From contig NZ_JAPEPW010000001.1 of the NCBI RefSeq assembly GCF_026339955.1, positions 1,240,001 through 1,304,000 on the forward strand: DNA of 64,000 nt, written 5' to 3'. A program made the position numbers and the translations under genes. This DNA is from Streptomyces sp. NBC_01549 (GTDB lineage Bacteria; Actinomycetota; Actinomycetes; Streptomycetales; Streptomycetaceae). Each line of letters opens with the position of its first letter. The first letter of the stretch is position 1. The notes below the pieces were generated by a model. The model made no database searches. It was given only the letters and a program-made list of their open reading frames with translations, and was not told the origin of the DNA. Of the stretch, positions 51,984-61,307 are shown piece by piece.

Positions 51984-53186
51984 TCAGGCCTTGGGTACCC
52001 GCACGATCAGCGCGTCACCCTGCCCACCGCCACCGCACAGTGCCGCCGCGCCGACCCCGCCGCCGCGCCGCTTGAGCTCGAGGGCGAGGTGCAGGACGAG
52101 GCGGGCGCCGGACATCCCGATCGGGTGACCGAGGGCGATGGCGCCACCGTTGACGTTCACCTTTTCCGTGGATACGCCGAGGTCCTTCATTGACTGCACG
52201 GCGACCGCGGCGAACGCCTCGTTGATCTCGATCAGATCGAGGTCGGAGACGTCGAGGCCCTCCTTCTTCAGGGCGTGCAGGATCGCGTTCGAGGGCTGGG
52301 ACTGGAGGGAGTTGTCCGGACCCGCGACGTTCCCGTGCGCGCCGATCTCGGCGATCCACTGGAGACCGAGCTCCTGCGCCTTGGTCTTGCTCATCACGAC
52401 CACGGCCGCGGCGCCGTCGGAGATCTGCGACGAGGTGCCCGCCGTGATCGTGCCGTCCCGGGTGAAGGCGGGGCGCAGCTTGGCCAGCGACTCCGCCGTG
52501 GTCTCGGCGCGGATGCCCTCGTCCTTGCTGAAGACGACGGGCTCGCCCTTGCGCTGCGGAATCTCCACGGGCGTGATCTCCGCCTCGAAGATGCCGTTCT
52601 TCTGGGCGGTGGCCGCGCGCTGGTGCGAGAGGGCCGCGATCTCGTCCTGCTCCGGTCGGGCGATGCCCAGGCGCGTGTTGTGCTTCTCCGTCGACTCGCC
52701 CATGGCGATGTTCTCGAAGGCGTCGGTGAGACCGTCGTACGCCATGGCATCGAGCATCTCGATCGCGCCGTACTTGTAGCCCTCGCGGGACTTGGGGAGC
52801 AGGTGGGGCGCGTTCGTCATGGACTCCTGGCCGCCCGCGACCACGATGTCGAATTCACCCGCGCGGATCAGCTGGTCCGCGAGTGCGATGGCGTCGAGGC
52901 CGGACAGACACACCTTGTTGATCGTGAGCGCCGGGACACTCATCGGGATGCCCGCCTTGACCGCGGCCTGGCGTGCCGGGATCTGCCCTGCCCCGGCCTG
53001 CAACACCTGGCCCATGATCACGTACTGCACCTGGTCGCCGCCGATCCCCGCACGGTCGAGGGCGGCCTTGATCGCGAAGCCTCCGAGGTCGGCCCCGGAG
53101 AAGGACTTCAGCGAGCCCAGCAACCGTCCCATGGGCGTTCGGGCGCCCGCGACGATCACCGAGGTACTGCTGTTCGTTCCAGACAT
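51984..53186 (-). CDS. acetyl-CoA C-acetyltransferase (thiolase)
   Basis: 400 aa; condenses two acetyl-CoA to acetoacetyl-CoA, or the reverse. Seen: nucleophile Cys in [28 protein letters not shown], catalytic His in [16 protein letters not shown] and the second Cys in ALCGGGGQG. Start ATG 53186 with AAGGGG 10 nt upstream. Divergent from the epimerase gene; with it, meaB and icmA it points to butyrate/ethylmalonyl/propionate-type CoA metabolism. Confidence 0.95.
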   Translation of the reverse strand: MSGTNSSTSVIVAGARTPMGRLLGSLKSFSGADLGGFAIKAALDRAGIGGDQVQYVIMGQVLQAGAGQIPARQAAVKAGIPMSVPALTINKVCLSGLDAIALADQLIRAGEFDIVVAGGQESMTNAPHLLPKSREGYKYGAIEMLDAMAYDGLTDAFENIAMGESTEKHNTRLGIARPEQDEIAALSHQRAATAQKNGIFEAEITPVEIPQRKGEPVVFSKDEGIRAETTAESLAKLRPAFTRDGTITAGTSSQISDGAAAVVVMSKTKAQELGLQWIAEIGAHGNVAGPDNSLQSQPSNAILHALKKEGLDVSDLDLIEINEAFAAVAVQSMKDLGVSTEKVNVNGGAIALGHPIGMSGARLVLHLALELKRRGGGVGAAALCGGGGQGDALIVRVPKA

Positions 53187-53332
53187 GAGGTGCGATCCCC
53201 TTACCGGCTGCACAGCCGAGGAGTGAACGAGGGTTTACTTGAATGTACTGAGCGGTAGGCCACCCGTCATCCGGCAGTCAGTGTGATCGCGCGCACGTTG
53301 CGTAACCGCCGTATGAGCGCTGCACTGACTCC

Positions 53333-53773
53333 ATGCTGACGCGAATCGACCACATCGGTATCGCCTGCTTCGACCTCGACGCGACTGTCGAGTTCTACCG
53401 GGCGACGTACGGCTTCGAGGTCTACCACTCCGAGGTCAACGAGGAGCAGGGCGTGCGCGAGGCCATGCTCAAGATCAATGAGACGTCCGACGGCGGCGCC
53501 TCCTACCTCCAGCTCCTGGAGCCGACCCGCGAGGACTCGGCCGTCGGGAAGTGGCTGGCGAAGAACGGGGAAGGCGTCCATCACATCGCGTTCGGTACGG
53601 CGGACGTCGATGCCGATGCCGCCGATATCAGGGAAAAAGGCGTACGAGTCCTCTATGACGAGCCCCGGCGCGGCTCCATGGGCTCCCGAATCACGTTCCT
53701 TCACCCCAAGGATTGCCACGGTGTCCTGACAGAACTGGTCACTTCGGCGGCTGTTGAGTCACCTGAGCACTGA
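53333..53773 (+). CDS. mce: methylmalonyl-CoA epimerase
   Basis: 146 aa vicinal-oxygen-chelate metalloenzyme that racemises C2 of methylmalonyl-CoA. Seen: N-terminal metal His in RIDHIGIACFDLDATVEFYRA, second-half His in GEGVHHIAFGTADVDA and Glu in GVLTELVT; full-length. No ribosome site precedes ATG 53333, so it may be leaderless, though no clear -10 box is present at the right distance. Confidence 0.95.
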   Translation: MLTRIDHIGIACFDLDATVEFYRATYGFEVYHSEVNEEQGVREAMLKINETSDGGASYLQLLEPTREDSAVGKWLAKNGEGVHHIAFGTADVDADAADIREKGVRVLYDEPRRGSMGSRITFLHPKDCHGVLTELVTSAAVESPEH

Positions 53774-54038
53774 CCTCCGTATATCTGGGCCGGTAGGGTT
53801 GGGGGCGGCCGCTGCCTTTTCGGGGCGGCCCAGGGCCTGTCCGGCGACGGGCCCTGAGGTCATGCCGTCCTGGGGGCGGTGTGGTCAAGGGCCGGGGTCC
53901 AGGTTTCGGGGGACGAGCGTCGGGGCGACAGCCCGTGCTCCGCTGTTGATCTGACACCATTCCCCGGGGGCCCCGTTCGGCGGATGGACGGGGTTCGTTT
54001 GGAGAGACTTGCGACCAGGGGACGGATGGGACCGCGCA

Positions 54039-57000
54039 GTGCGGGGCTACGAACGCCAGGAGCGAGAGCCGGCGGCTGACGTCGACCACCTCTCTCGGTT
54101 CGAGGCCGAGATGGAACGGCTGAAGACCGAGCGGGAGAAGGCCGTCCAGCACGCCGAGGACCTCGGCTATCAGGTCGAGGTGCTGCGCGCCAAGCTGCAC
54201 GAGGCGCGCCGCAGTCTGGCGACCCGGCCTGCCTACGAGAGCGGTGGCGACCTCGGCTATCAGGCCGAGCAATTGCTCCGTAATGCCCAGATCCAGGCCG
54301 ATCAGCTGCGCGCCGACGCCGAGCGCGAGATGAGCCAGGCCCGGGCGCAGACGCAGCGCATCCTCCAGGAGCACGCCGAGCAGGCCGCCCGGCTGCAGGC
54401 CGAGCTGCACCAGGAGGCGGTCGCGCGCCGCCAGCAGCTCGACCAGGAGCTCGCCGAGCGCCGTCAGACCGTCGAGTCGCACGTCAACGAGAACGTGGCG
54501 TGGGCCGAGCAGCTGCGCGCCCGCAGCGAGCAGCAGGCCCGCCGGCTCCTGGAGGAGTCGCGCACGGAGGCGGACCAGGCGCTGAGTGCCGCCCGCGCGG
54601 AGGCCGAGCGGATCGCCGCCGAGGCCCGCCAGCGGCTCACGAACGACGCCGAGTCGGCCCGCTCGGAGGCCGAGGCGCTGCTGCGCCGGGCACGCACGGA
54701 CGCCGAGCGGCTGCTGAACGCCGCGTCGATGCAGGCCCAGGAGGCCACCGACCACGCCGAGCAGCTGCGCAGCTCCACCGCGAACGAGTCGGACAGCGCC
54801 CGCCGCCAGGCCACCGAGCTGAGCCGGGCCGCCGAGCAGCGCATGACGGAGGCCGAGTCGGCGCTGCGCGAGGCGCGGAGCGAGGCCGACAAGGTCGTCG
54901 CCGAGGCGAAGGAGGCCGCGGCCAAGGCTCTGGCGAGCGCCGAGTCGGCGAACGAGCAGCGCACGCGGACGGCGAAGGAGCAGGTCGCCCGGCTGGTCAG
55001 CGAGGCCACCAAGGAGGCCGAGACCACCAAGTCCGACGCCGAGCAGGCCGTCGCGGACGCCAAGGCCAAGGCCGAGAAGATCGTCGCGGAGGCCGAGGAG
55101 ACCGCGCGCAGCCTCACCGCCGAGGAGACCGCCTCCCAGCTCTCCAAGGCGGCCCGTACGGCCGAGGACGTCCTCAACAAGGCGTCCGAGGACGCCAAGG
55201 CGACCAGGAAGGCCGCGGCCGAGGAGGCCGAGCGGATCCGCACCGAGGCGGAGACCGAGGCGGACAGGCTGCGTGCCGAGGCGCACGACATCGCCGAGCA
55301 GCTCAAGGGCACGGCGAAGGACGACACCAAGGAGTACCGCGCCAAGACCGTCGAGCTGCAGGAGGAGGCGCGCCGGCTGCGCGGCGAGGCCGAGCAGCTG
55401 CGCTCCGACGCGAACGCCGAGGGCGAGCGGATCCGCTCCGAGGCCCGGCGCGAGGCCGTCCAGCAGATCGAGGAGGCGGCCAAGACCGCCGAAGAGCTGC
55501 TCGCGAAGGCCAAGGCGGACGCGGACGAGTTCCGGAACACGGCCACCAGCGACAGCGAGCGGGTACGCACCGAGGCCATCGAGCGTGCCACGACGCTGCG
55601 CCGCCAGGCCGAGGAGACCCTGGAGCGCACGCGCAAGGAGGCCGAGCGCAACCGCGAAGAGGCCGTCGAGCTCTCCGAGACGATCAAGGCGGAGGCCGAG
55701 CGGGCCGCCGAGGCGCTGCGCGAGGAGACCGAACGCGCCATAGCGGCCCGTCGCACGGAGGCCTCCGAGGAGCTGACCCGGCTGCACACCGAGGCCGAGC
55801 ATCGGCTCACCTCGGCGGAGCAGGCGCTGAGCGACGCTCGGGCGGACGCCGAGCGGATCCGCCGCGAGGCCGCCGAGGAGAGCGACCGGCTGCGTTCCGA
55901 GGCCGCCGAGCGGATCCGTACGCTGCAGGCGCAGGCCGAGGCGGAGGCGGAGCGGCTGCGCAACGAGGCCGCCGCGGACGCCTCCGCGTCGCGCGCCGAG
56001 GGCGAGAACATCGCCGTACGACTGCGGTCGGAGGCCGCGGCGGAGGCCGAGCGGCTGAAGTCGGAGGCCCAGGACAGCGCCGACCGGGTACGGGCGGAGG
56101 CCCAGGCCGCGGCCGAGCGGCTGGCGACCGAGGGCGCGGAGACGCTGGCCGCCGCCCAGGAGGAGGCCGCCCGGCGCCGCCGCGAGGCCGAGGAACTCCT
56201 CGGTTCCGCGCGCCAGGAGGCCGACCAGGAGCGCGAGCGGGCCCGCGAGCAGAGCGAGGAGCTCCTCGCCTCCGCGCGCAACCGTGTCGACGAGGCCCAG
56301 GCCGAGGCCGTACGGCTGGTCGAGGAGGCCGACCGGCGCGCGACCGAGATGGTCTCCAGCGCCGAACAGACCGCGCAGCAGGTGCGCGACTCCGTGACGG
56401 GGCTGCACGAGCAGGCCCAGGAGGAGATCACCGGTCTGCGCAGCGCCGCCGAGCACGCTGCGGACCGCACCAGGACCGAGGCGCAGGAGGAGGCGGATCG
56501 GGTCCGCGCCGACGCCTACGCGGAGCGGGAGCGGGCCGCCGAGGACGCGAGCCGTATCCGGCGCGAGGCGGCCGAGGAGACGGACGCCGCCAAGTCCCTC
56601 GCGGAGCGCACGGTCTCGGAGGCGATCGCCGAGTCCGAGCGGCTGCGTTCGAAAGCCTCCGAGCACGCCCAGCGGGTGCGCGCCGAGGCCTCCGACGCCA
56701 TCGCCAACGCCGAGCAGGACGCTTCGCGCAGCCGCGCCGAGGCCCGGGAGGACGCGAACCGGATCCGTTCGGACGCGGCCACGCAGGCGGACACGCTCAT
56801 CAATGAGGCGCGCTCCGAGGCGGAGCGGCTGACGAACGAGACGAACGCCGAGGCCGAGCGCGTACGCGCGGAGTCCGTGGCCAAGGCCGAGCGGCGCATC
56901 TCGGATGCGACCGGGGACGCGGAGCGGCTGCGCGCCGAGGCCGCGGAGACGGTCGGTTCCGCGCAGCAGCACGCCGAGCGGATCCGCAGCGAGTCCGAGC

Positions 57001-57890
57001 GCCTCAAGGCCGAGGCGGAAGCGGAGGCGGAGCGGCTCACGTCCGGCGCCCGCGAGGAGGCGGACCGGACGCTGGACGCGGCGCGCCAGGAGGCCAACAA
57101 GCGGCGCTCCGAGGCGGCCGAGCAGGTCGACACCCTCATCTCGGAGACGGCGTCCGAGGCGGACAAGCTGCTCGCCGAGGCGCAGCAGAGCGCGCAGAAG
57201 ACCACGGCGGACGCCGAGTCCCAGGCCGACACGATGGTGGGCGCGGCGCGCAACGAGGCCGAGCGGCTGGTCTCCGAGGCGACCGTCGAGGGCAACACCC
57301 TGGTGGAGCGCTCCCGTGCGGACGCGGACGAGCTGCTGATCGGCGCGCGCCGGGACGCGACCGCCATAAGGGAGCGGGCGGAGGAGCTGCGCGACCGCAT
57401 CACCACCGAGATCGAGGCACTCCACGAGCGGGCCCGGCGTGAGTCGGCCGAGACGATGAAGACGGCCGGCGAGCGCTGCGACGCGCTGGTGCGGGCCGCC
57501 GAGGACCAGCTCGCCGAGGCCGAGGCGAAGGCGAAGGACCTGGTCTCGGAGGCCAATTCCGAGGCGAGCAAGGTCCGTATCGCCGCGGTCAAGAAGGCCG
57601 AGGGGCTCCTCAAGGAGGCCGAGCAGAAGAAGAGCTCGCTCATCGCCGAGGCGACGGAGATCAAGGCCGAGGCCATCCGCGAGGCGCGGGCCGCGGTCGA
57701 GGAGGGCAAGCGCGAGCTCGAGGTGCTGATCCGCCGGCGCGAGGACATCAACGCCGAGATCTCCCGTGTCCAGGACGTCCTGGAGGCGTTGGAGTCCTTT
57801 GAGGCCCCGTCCGCGGGCAAGGACGGTGGGGTCAAAGCGGGCGCTGCCGCCGGCGCAACTCGTTCGGGTGGCAAGTCATCAGAGGGATAG
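54039..57890 (+). CDS. scy: Scy, polarity-determining coiled-coil protein
   Basis: 1283 aa from GTG 54039 (start MRGYERQEREP). Scy organises the tip-focus complex with DivIVA and FilP and sets sites of polar growth and branching (known in S. coelicolor). Seen: a short DivIVA-like N-terminal part (FEAEMERLKTEREKAVQHAEDLGYQVEVLRAKLHEARR), then over 1000 residues of continuous coiled coil built of repeats such as AEAERLRAEA, with long-period (hendecad-like) register, and a Gly/Ala-rich tail. Recalled length in S. coelicolor is ~1326 aa, so a few repeat turns are missing. Formerly annotated as cellulose-binding protein. Stop codon lies inside a hairpin. Confidence 0.95.
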   Translation: MRGYERQEREPAADVDHLSRFEAEMERLKTEREKAVQHAEDLGYQVEVLRAKLHEARRSLATRPAYESGGDLGYQAEQLLRNAQIQADQLRADAEREMSQARAQTQRILQEHAEQAARLQAELHQEAVARRQQLDQELAERRQTVESHVNENVAWAEQLRARSEQQARRLLEESRTEADQALSAARAEAERIAAEARQRLTNDAESARSEAEALLRRARTDAERLLNAASMQAQEATDHAEQLRSSTANESDSARRQATELSRAAEQRMTEAESALREARSEADKVVAEAKEAAAKALASAESANEQRTRTAKEQVARLVSEATKEAETTKSDAEQAVADAKAKAEKIVAEAEETARSLTAEETASQLSKAARTAEDVLNKASEDAKATRKAAAEEAERIRTEAETEADRLRAEAHDIAEQLKGTAKDDTKEYRAKTVELQEEARRLRGEAEQLRSDANAEGERIRSEARREAVQQIEEAAKTAEELLAKAKADADEFRNTATSDSERVRTEAIERATTLRRQAEETLERTRKEAERNREEAVELSETIKAEAERAAEALREETERAIAARRTEASEELTRLHTEAEHRLTSAEQALSDARADAERIRREAAEESDRLRSEAAERIRTLQAQAEAEAERLRNEAAADASASRAEGENIAVRLRSEAAAEAERLKSEAQDSADRVRAEAQAAAERLATEGAETLAAAQEEAARRRREAEELLGSARQEADQERERAREQSEELLASARNRVDEAQAEAVRLVEEADRRATEMVSSAEQTAQQVRDSVTGLHEQAQEEITGLRSAAEHAADRTRTEAQEEADRVRADAYAERERAAEDASRIRREAAEETDAAKSLAERTVSEAIAESERLRSKASEHAQRVRAEASDAIANAEQDASRSRAEAREDANRIRSDAATQADTLINEARSEAERLTNETNAEAERVRAESVAKAERRISDATGDAERLRAEAAETVGSAQQHAERIRSESERLKAEAEAEAERLTSGAREEADRTLDAARQEANKRRSEAAEQVDTLISETASEADKLLAEAQQSAQKTTADAESQADTMVGAARNEAERLVSEATVEGNTLVERSRADADELLIGARRDATAIRERAEELRDRITTEIEALHERARRESAETMKTAGERCDALVRAAEDQLAEAEAKAKDLVSEANSEASKVRIAAVKKAEGLLKEAEQKKSSLIAEATEIKAEAIREARAAVEEGKRELEVLIRRREDINAEISRVQDVLEALESFEAPSAGKDGGVKAGAAAGATRSGGKSSEG

Positions 57891-57951
57891 CCAGAACCAC
57901 CCATTCCGTGCTTTGTGCGGATCTTTGCCACAGGTTCTGGCAAGCCCTCTG
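57880..57951 (+). terminator. two-step hairpin at the scy stop codon
   Basis: CAGAGGG/CCCTCTG (7 bp) and CCAGAACC/GGTTCTGG (8 bp) are separated by a symmetric 4x4 internal loop; the TAG stop (57888-57890) is in that loop. No T-run follows. It may end scy mRNA, or regulate readthrough into filP, which starts 183 bp after the scy stop. Confidence 0.6.
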
Positions 57952-58073
57952 ACAGTTAGCCACCCAAAAGGAGTCTCATTCTCCAGATCAAACACGTATC
58001 CGCTCGATGACACACCGCTTTGGCCCCTAGGATTCCCCTTATCACCTCACCGGTCTCATTCGACAGGAACCCC

Positions 58074-59009
58074 ATGAGCGACACTTCCCCCTACGGCTTC
58101 GAGCTTGTGCGGCGTGGGTACGACCGCGCTCAGGTGGACGAACGCATTTCGAAGCTCGTCTCCGACCGTGACAGCGCTCTGGCCCGTATCACTGCTCTCG
58201 AGAAGCGCATCGAGGAGCTCCACCTCGAGACGCAGAACGCCCAGGCCCAGGTCAGCGACGCGGAGCCGTCGTACGCGGGTCTCGGCGCGCGCGTCGAGAA
58301 GATCCTCCGCCTCGCCGAGGAGGAGGCGAAGGATCTGCGCGAGGAGGCCCGTCGCGCGTCCGAGCAGCACCGTGAGCTCGCCGAATCGGCCGCCCAGCAG
58401 GTCCGCAACGACGCGGAGTCGTTCGCCGCGGACCGCAAGTCCAAGGCGGAGGACGAGGGCGTCCGGATCGTCGAGAAGGCCAAGAGCGACGCCTCGCAGC
58501 TGCGCCAGGAGGCGCAGAAGGACGCGCAGTCCAAGCGCGAGGAGGCGGACGCCCTCTTCGAGGAGACCCGCGCCAAGGCCGCGCAGGCCGCCGCCGACTT
58601 CGAGACGAACCTCGCCAAGCGCCGCGAGCAGTCCGAGCGTGACCTGGCGTCGCGTCAGGCCAAGGCCGAGAAGCGCCTCGCGGAGATCGAGCACCGCGCG
58701 GAGCAGCTGCGCCTGGAGGCGGAGAAGCTGCGCACGGACGCCGAGCGCCGCGCCCGCCAGACGGTGGAGACGGCCCAGCGCCAGGCCGAGGACATCGTGG
58801 CCGACGCGAACGCCAAGGCCGACCGCATCCGCTCGGAATCCGAGCGCGAGCTGGCGGCGCTGACGAACCGTCGCGACTCGATCAACGCGCAGCTCACGAA
58901 CGTCCGCGAGATGCTCGCGACGCTCACGGGCGCCGCGGTGGCCGCCACGAGCACGCCGGCCGAGGACGAGCCGATCTCCCGCGGGGTTCCGGCCCAGCAG
59001 ACCCGGTAG
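58074..59009 (+). CDS. filP: FilP, intermediate-filament-like coiled-coil protein
   Basis: 311 aa; FilP forms cytoskeletal networks that stiffen the hyphal tip region and interacts with DivIVA and Scy (known). Seen: short N-terminal domain (YGFELVRRGYDRAQVDERISKLVSDRD, DivIVA-like), then coiled coil with long Ala/Glu/Lys/Arg repeats to ~290 and a disordered end. ATG 58074 with AGGAAC upstream. Directly follows scy, as in other Streptomyces. Confidence 0.95.
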   Translation: MSDTSPYGFELVRRGYDRAQVDERISKLVSDRDSALARITALEKRIEELHLETQNAQAQVSDAEPSYAGLGARVEKILRLAEEEAKDLREEARRASEQHRELAESAAQQVRNDAESFAADRKSKAEDEGVRIVEKAKSDASQLRQEAQKDAQSKREEADALFEETRAKAAQAAADFETNLAKRREQSERDLASRQAKAEKRLAEIEHRAEQLRLEAEKLRTDAERRARQTVETAQRQAEDIVADANAKADRIRSESERELAALTNRRDSINAQLTNVREMLATLTGAAVAATSTPAEDEPISRGVPAQQTR

Positions 59010-59037
59010 TTCCGGTCCAGTTCCTGGTATCGGCTCC

Positions 59038-59066
59038 GGCCCGCACCCCTCCTCGGGATGCGGGCC
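59038..59066 (+). terminator. terminator after filP
   Basis: GGCCCGCA pairs with TGCGGGCC (8 bp, 13-nt loop), 28 bp after the filP stop. A partial copy of the dispersed repeat (GGGGCGCGGGG, 59084-59094) follows. Confidence 0.7.
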
Positions 59067-59227
59067 GTTGTCGTGCCCCGAAAGGGGCGCGGGGCTGTGA
59101 CATTTCGCGGCTGGGCCGCGTGGGCGCGACAAGCCACGATGGCGCAGCGGTCGGAGACCGGTGAACAGGCGGCGAACACGCTCCCGCCCAAGTGGCACAG
59201 CCCCGGACCCCGTCCTACCGTGGCCGC

Positions 59228-60178
59228 ATGATCGAGCTCGAGGGGCTGACCAAGCGGTACGGCGAGAAGGTGGCGGTCAACCATCTGACCTTCACCGTCA
59301 GACCCGGCATCGTGACGGGGTTCCTCGGTCCGAACGGCGCGGGCAAGTCCACGACGATGCGAATGATGCTCGGCCTCGACCGCCCCACCGCGGGCGACGT
59401 ACGCATCGACGGGAAGCACTACGACCACCTCAAGGACCCGTTGAAGTACATCGGCGCCCTGCTGGACGCCAAGGCCATGCACGGTGGCCGCAGTGCCTTC
59501 AACCACCTCCTCTGTCTCGCCCAGAGCAACGGCATCCCCAGGGCACGGGTGGACGAGGTCCTGGACACCGTGGGCCTCACCTCGGTGGCCAGGAAGAAGG
59601 CCAAGGGCTTCTCGCTCGGCATGGGTCAACGACTCGGCATCGCGGCCGCGCTCCTCGGCGACCCGCGGATCCTGATGTTCGACGAGCCGGTCAACGGCCT
59701 CGACCCCGAAGGCATCCACTGGATCCGCAACCTGATGAAGTCGCTGGCCGGCCAGGGCCGTACGGTCTTCGTGTCGAGTCATCTGATGAGCGAGATGGCG
59801 CTGACCGCGGACCACCTCGTCGTCATCGGCCAGGGACGTCTCCTCGCCGACACCTCCATGGCCGACTTCATCGCGCAGAACTCGCGGTCGTACGTCCGTA
59901 TCCGCTCCCCCCAGCGCGAGCGGCTGCTCGACGTCCTGCACGGGGCGGGGATCACGGTCGTCGAGGCCGGCAGCGGGACGCTGGAGGTGGACGGCCCGAA
60001 GTCCGAGCACATCGGTGAGCTGGCCGCGCAGCACCAGCTCGTGCTGCACGAGCTGAGCCCTCAGCAGGCCTCCCTGGAGGAGGCGTTCATGCAGCTCACC
60101 GCGGAGTCGGTGGAGTACCACGCGCACACCGAGGCCCCGTCCCAGCAGTGGGGCGGCGGCTGGGACAAGGAGACCTGA
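59228..60178 (+). CDS. ABC exporter ATP-binding protein (1)
   Basis: 316 aa, BcrA/DrrA-like. Seen: Walker A GPNGAGKSTTMRM, signature GFSLGMGQRLGIA in place of LSGGQ, Walker B ILMFDEPVNGLDPEG, switch His in VFVSSHLMSEM. -10 TACCGT (59216-59221) ends 6 nt before ATG 59228: leaderless. Followed by its permease after 2 nt. Closely similar to the ATPase gene at 63123. Confidence 0.94.
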   Translation: MIELEGLTKRYGEKVAVNHLTFTVRPGIVTGFLGPNGAGKSTTMRMMLGLDRPTAGDVRIDGKHYDHLKDPLKYIGALLDAKAMHGGRSAFNHLLCLAQSNGIPRARVDEVLDTVGLTSVARKKAKGFSLGMGQRLGIAAALLGDPRILMFDEPVNGLDPEGIHWIRNLMKSLAGQGRTVFVSSHLMSEMALTADHLVVIGQGRLLADTSMADFIAQNSRSYVRIRSPQRERLLDVLHGAGITVVEAGSGTLEVDGPKSEHIGELAAQHQLVLHELSPQQASLEEAFMQLTAESVEYHAHTEAPSQQWGGGWDKET

Positions 60179-60180
60179 GC

Positions 60181-60951
60181 ATGGCGGCGACCCAGGTCCT
60201 CAAGTCCGAGTGGACCAAGATCCGGTCCGTCGCGTCCACCGTGTGGACGCTCAGCCTCGCCGCGGTGGTCACCATCGCGCTCGGCATCCTGATCTCCCTG
60301 CTATCGAAGAACGAGTTCGACAAGATGGGCGACAGGGACCGGCTCTCCTTCGACCCGACGTTCATCAGCTTCGCGGGGATGACCCTCGGTCAGCTCGCGA
60401 TGATCGTGTTCGGGGTGCTCGTGGTCGGCAACGAGTACAGCACCGGCATGATCCGCACCTCGCTGGCCGCGGTCCCGCAGCGCGGCACGTTCCTCTTCAG
60501 CAAGGTCGCGGTGGCGGCGGGGCTCGCCCTCGCCGTCGGCATGATCACCAGCTTCATCGCCTTCTTCCTGGGGCAGGCGGCGCTCGGCACGCACAGCGCG
60601 TCGATCGGCGACCCCGGAGTGCTGCGCGCGGTGCTCGGCGGCGGCCTCTACATGACGTTGATCGCGGTCTTCTCGATGGGCGTCGCGACGATGCTGCGCA
60701 GCCCGATGCTCTCGCTCGGCATCCTGATGCCGTTCTTCTTCCTGATCTCCAACATCCTCGGCGCGGTGTCCGCGACCAAGAAGATCGGCCGCTATCTGCC
60801 CGACCAGGCCGGCAGCAAGATCATGCGAGTGGTGACCCCGATCGGCGACGACACCCCGTACGGACCCTGGGGCGGCCTCGCGATCATGGTGCTGTGGGTG
60901 GTCGCGGCGCTCCTCGGGGGTTATCTGGTGCTGAAGAGGCGGGACGCCTAA
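60181..60951 (+). CDS. ABC-2 type permease
   Basis: 256 aa, six predicted helices (STVWTLSLAAVVTIALGILI, LAMIVFGVLVVGNEYSTGMI, SFIAFFLGQAALG, YMTLIAVFSMGVATML, GILMPFFFLISNILGAV, LAIMVLWVVAALLGGYL). The NEYSTGMIRTSLAAVP motif is typical of ABC-2 membrane parts. Partner of the ATPase just upstream; substrate unknown. Confidence 0.92.
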   Translation: MAATQVLKSEWTKIRSVASTVWTLSLAAVVTIALGILISLLSKNEFDKMGDRDRLSFDPTFISFAGMTLGQLAMIVFGVLVVGNEYSTGMIRTSLAAVPQRGTFLFSKVAVAAGLALAVGMITSFIAFFLGQAALGTHSASIGDPGVLRAVLGGGLYMTLIAVFSMGVATMLRSPMLSLGILMPFFFLISNILGAVSATKKIGRYLPDQAGSKIMRVVTPIGDDTPYGPWGGLAIMVLWVVAALLGGYLVLKRRDA

Positions 60952-60955
60952 ACAC

Positions 60956-61225
60956 TCAGGGCCCGGGGTTCTCGCCGTTCGGGTGGGGTTCCAGGGCGTC
61001 GAAGTCCGTCCAGCCCTCCCAGCGCCATACGTCCTTGTCCAGGTCGGGCTGGAGCGACACGAAGCGGCCGAGTTCGAACTCGCCCGCCTCCAGGTCGAAC
61101 CAGCGCTCGTCGGCGACCTCGGTGCCCAGGCCCACGGTCCGCGCCGTCAGCCGCACGAGGAGCTTGACTCCGTACGAGCCGGACAGGTCCTTGCCCTGGA
61201 TGCGCCGGAACGGCAGTGCGGCCAC
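60956..61225 (-). CDS. small hypothetical protein behind a terminator
   Basis: 89 aa from GTG 61225, with GGAGGG about 10 nt upstream. No family recognised; acidic and Trp-rich C-terminus (ERWFDLEAGEFELGRFVSL, DKDVWRWEGWTDFDAL). The frame is open upstream to 61474, but that would translate through the strong terminator at 61249-61307, so the short form is chosen. Four bases separate its stop from the convergent permease stop. Confidence 0.65.
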   Translation of the reverse strand: MAALPFRRIQGKDLSGSYGVKLLVRLTARTVGLGTEVADERWFDLEAGEFELGRFVSLQPDLDKDVWRWEGWTDFDALEPHPNGENPGP

Positions 61226-61248
61226 CGGCGCCAGGCCCTCCGGGGCAC

Positions 61249-61307
61249 AAAAAAACCGGCCGCGAGCCAGGCCAACCCGCTGGGCGGGCTCGACTGGCTC
61301 GCGGCCG
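61249..61307 (-). terminator. intrinsic terminator or attenuator upstream of the 89-aa gene
   Basis: On the minus strand a perfect 14-bp stem (CGGCCGCGAGCCAG with 61257-61270) with an inner 5-bp stem is followed by G and T7 (complement of A7, 61249-61255): the most classical terminator in the window. It lies 24 nt before the start codon of the 89-aa gene, so it either ends an unknown minus-strand RNA from 61.3-61.9 kb or attenuates the gene. Confidence 0.85.

Noticed and set aside
53811-53845. Second MITE copy (AGGGCCTGTCCGGCG ... GGGCCCT)
   Set aside because: Only about 15 bp match the MITE end and no second inverted end or duplication is present; likely an ordinary hairpin or a relic.
53739-57425. 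1228-aa open frame on the minus strand opposite scy
   Set aside because: Leu/Gly/Arg-rich mirror of the coiled-coil codons; no ribosome site or domain. A GC-rich shadow.
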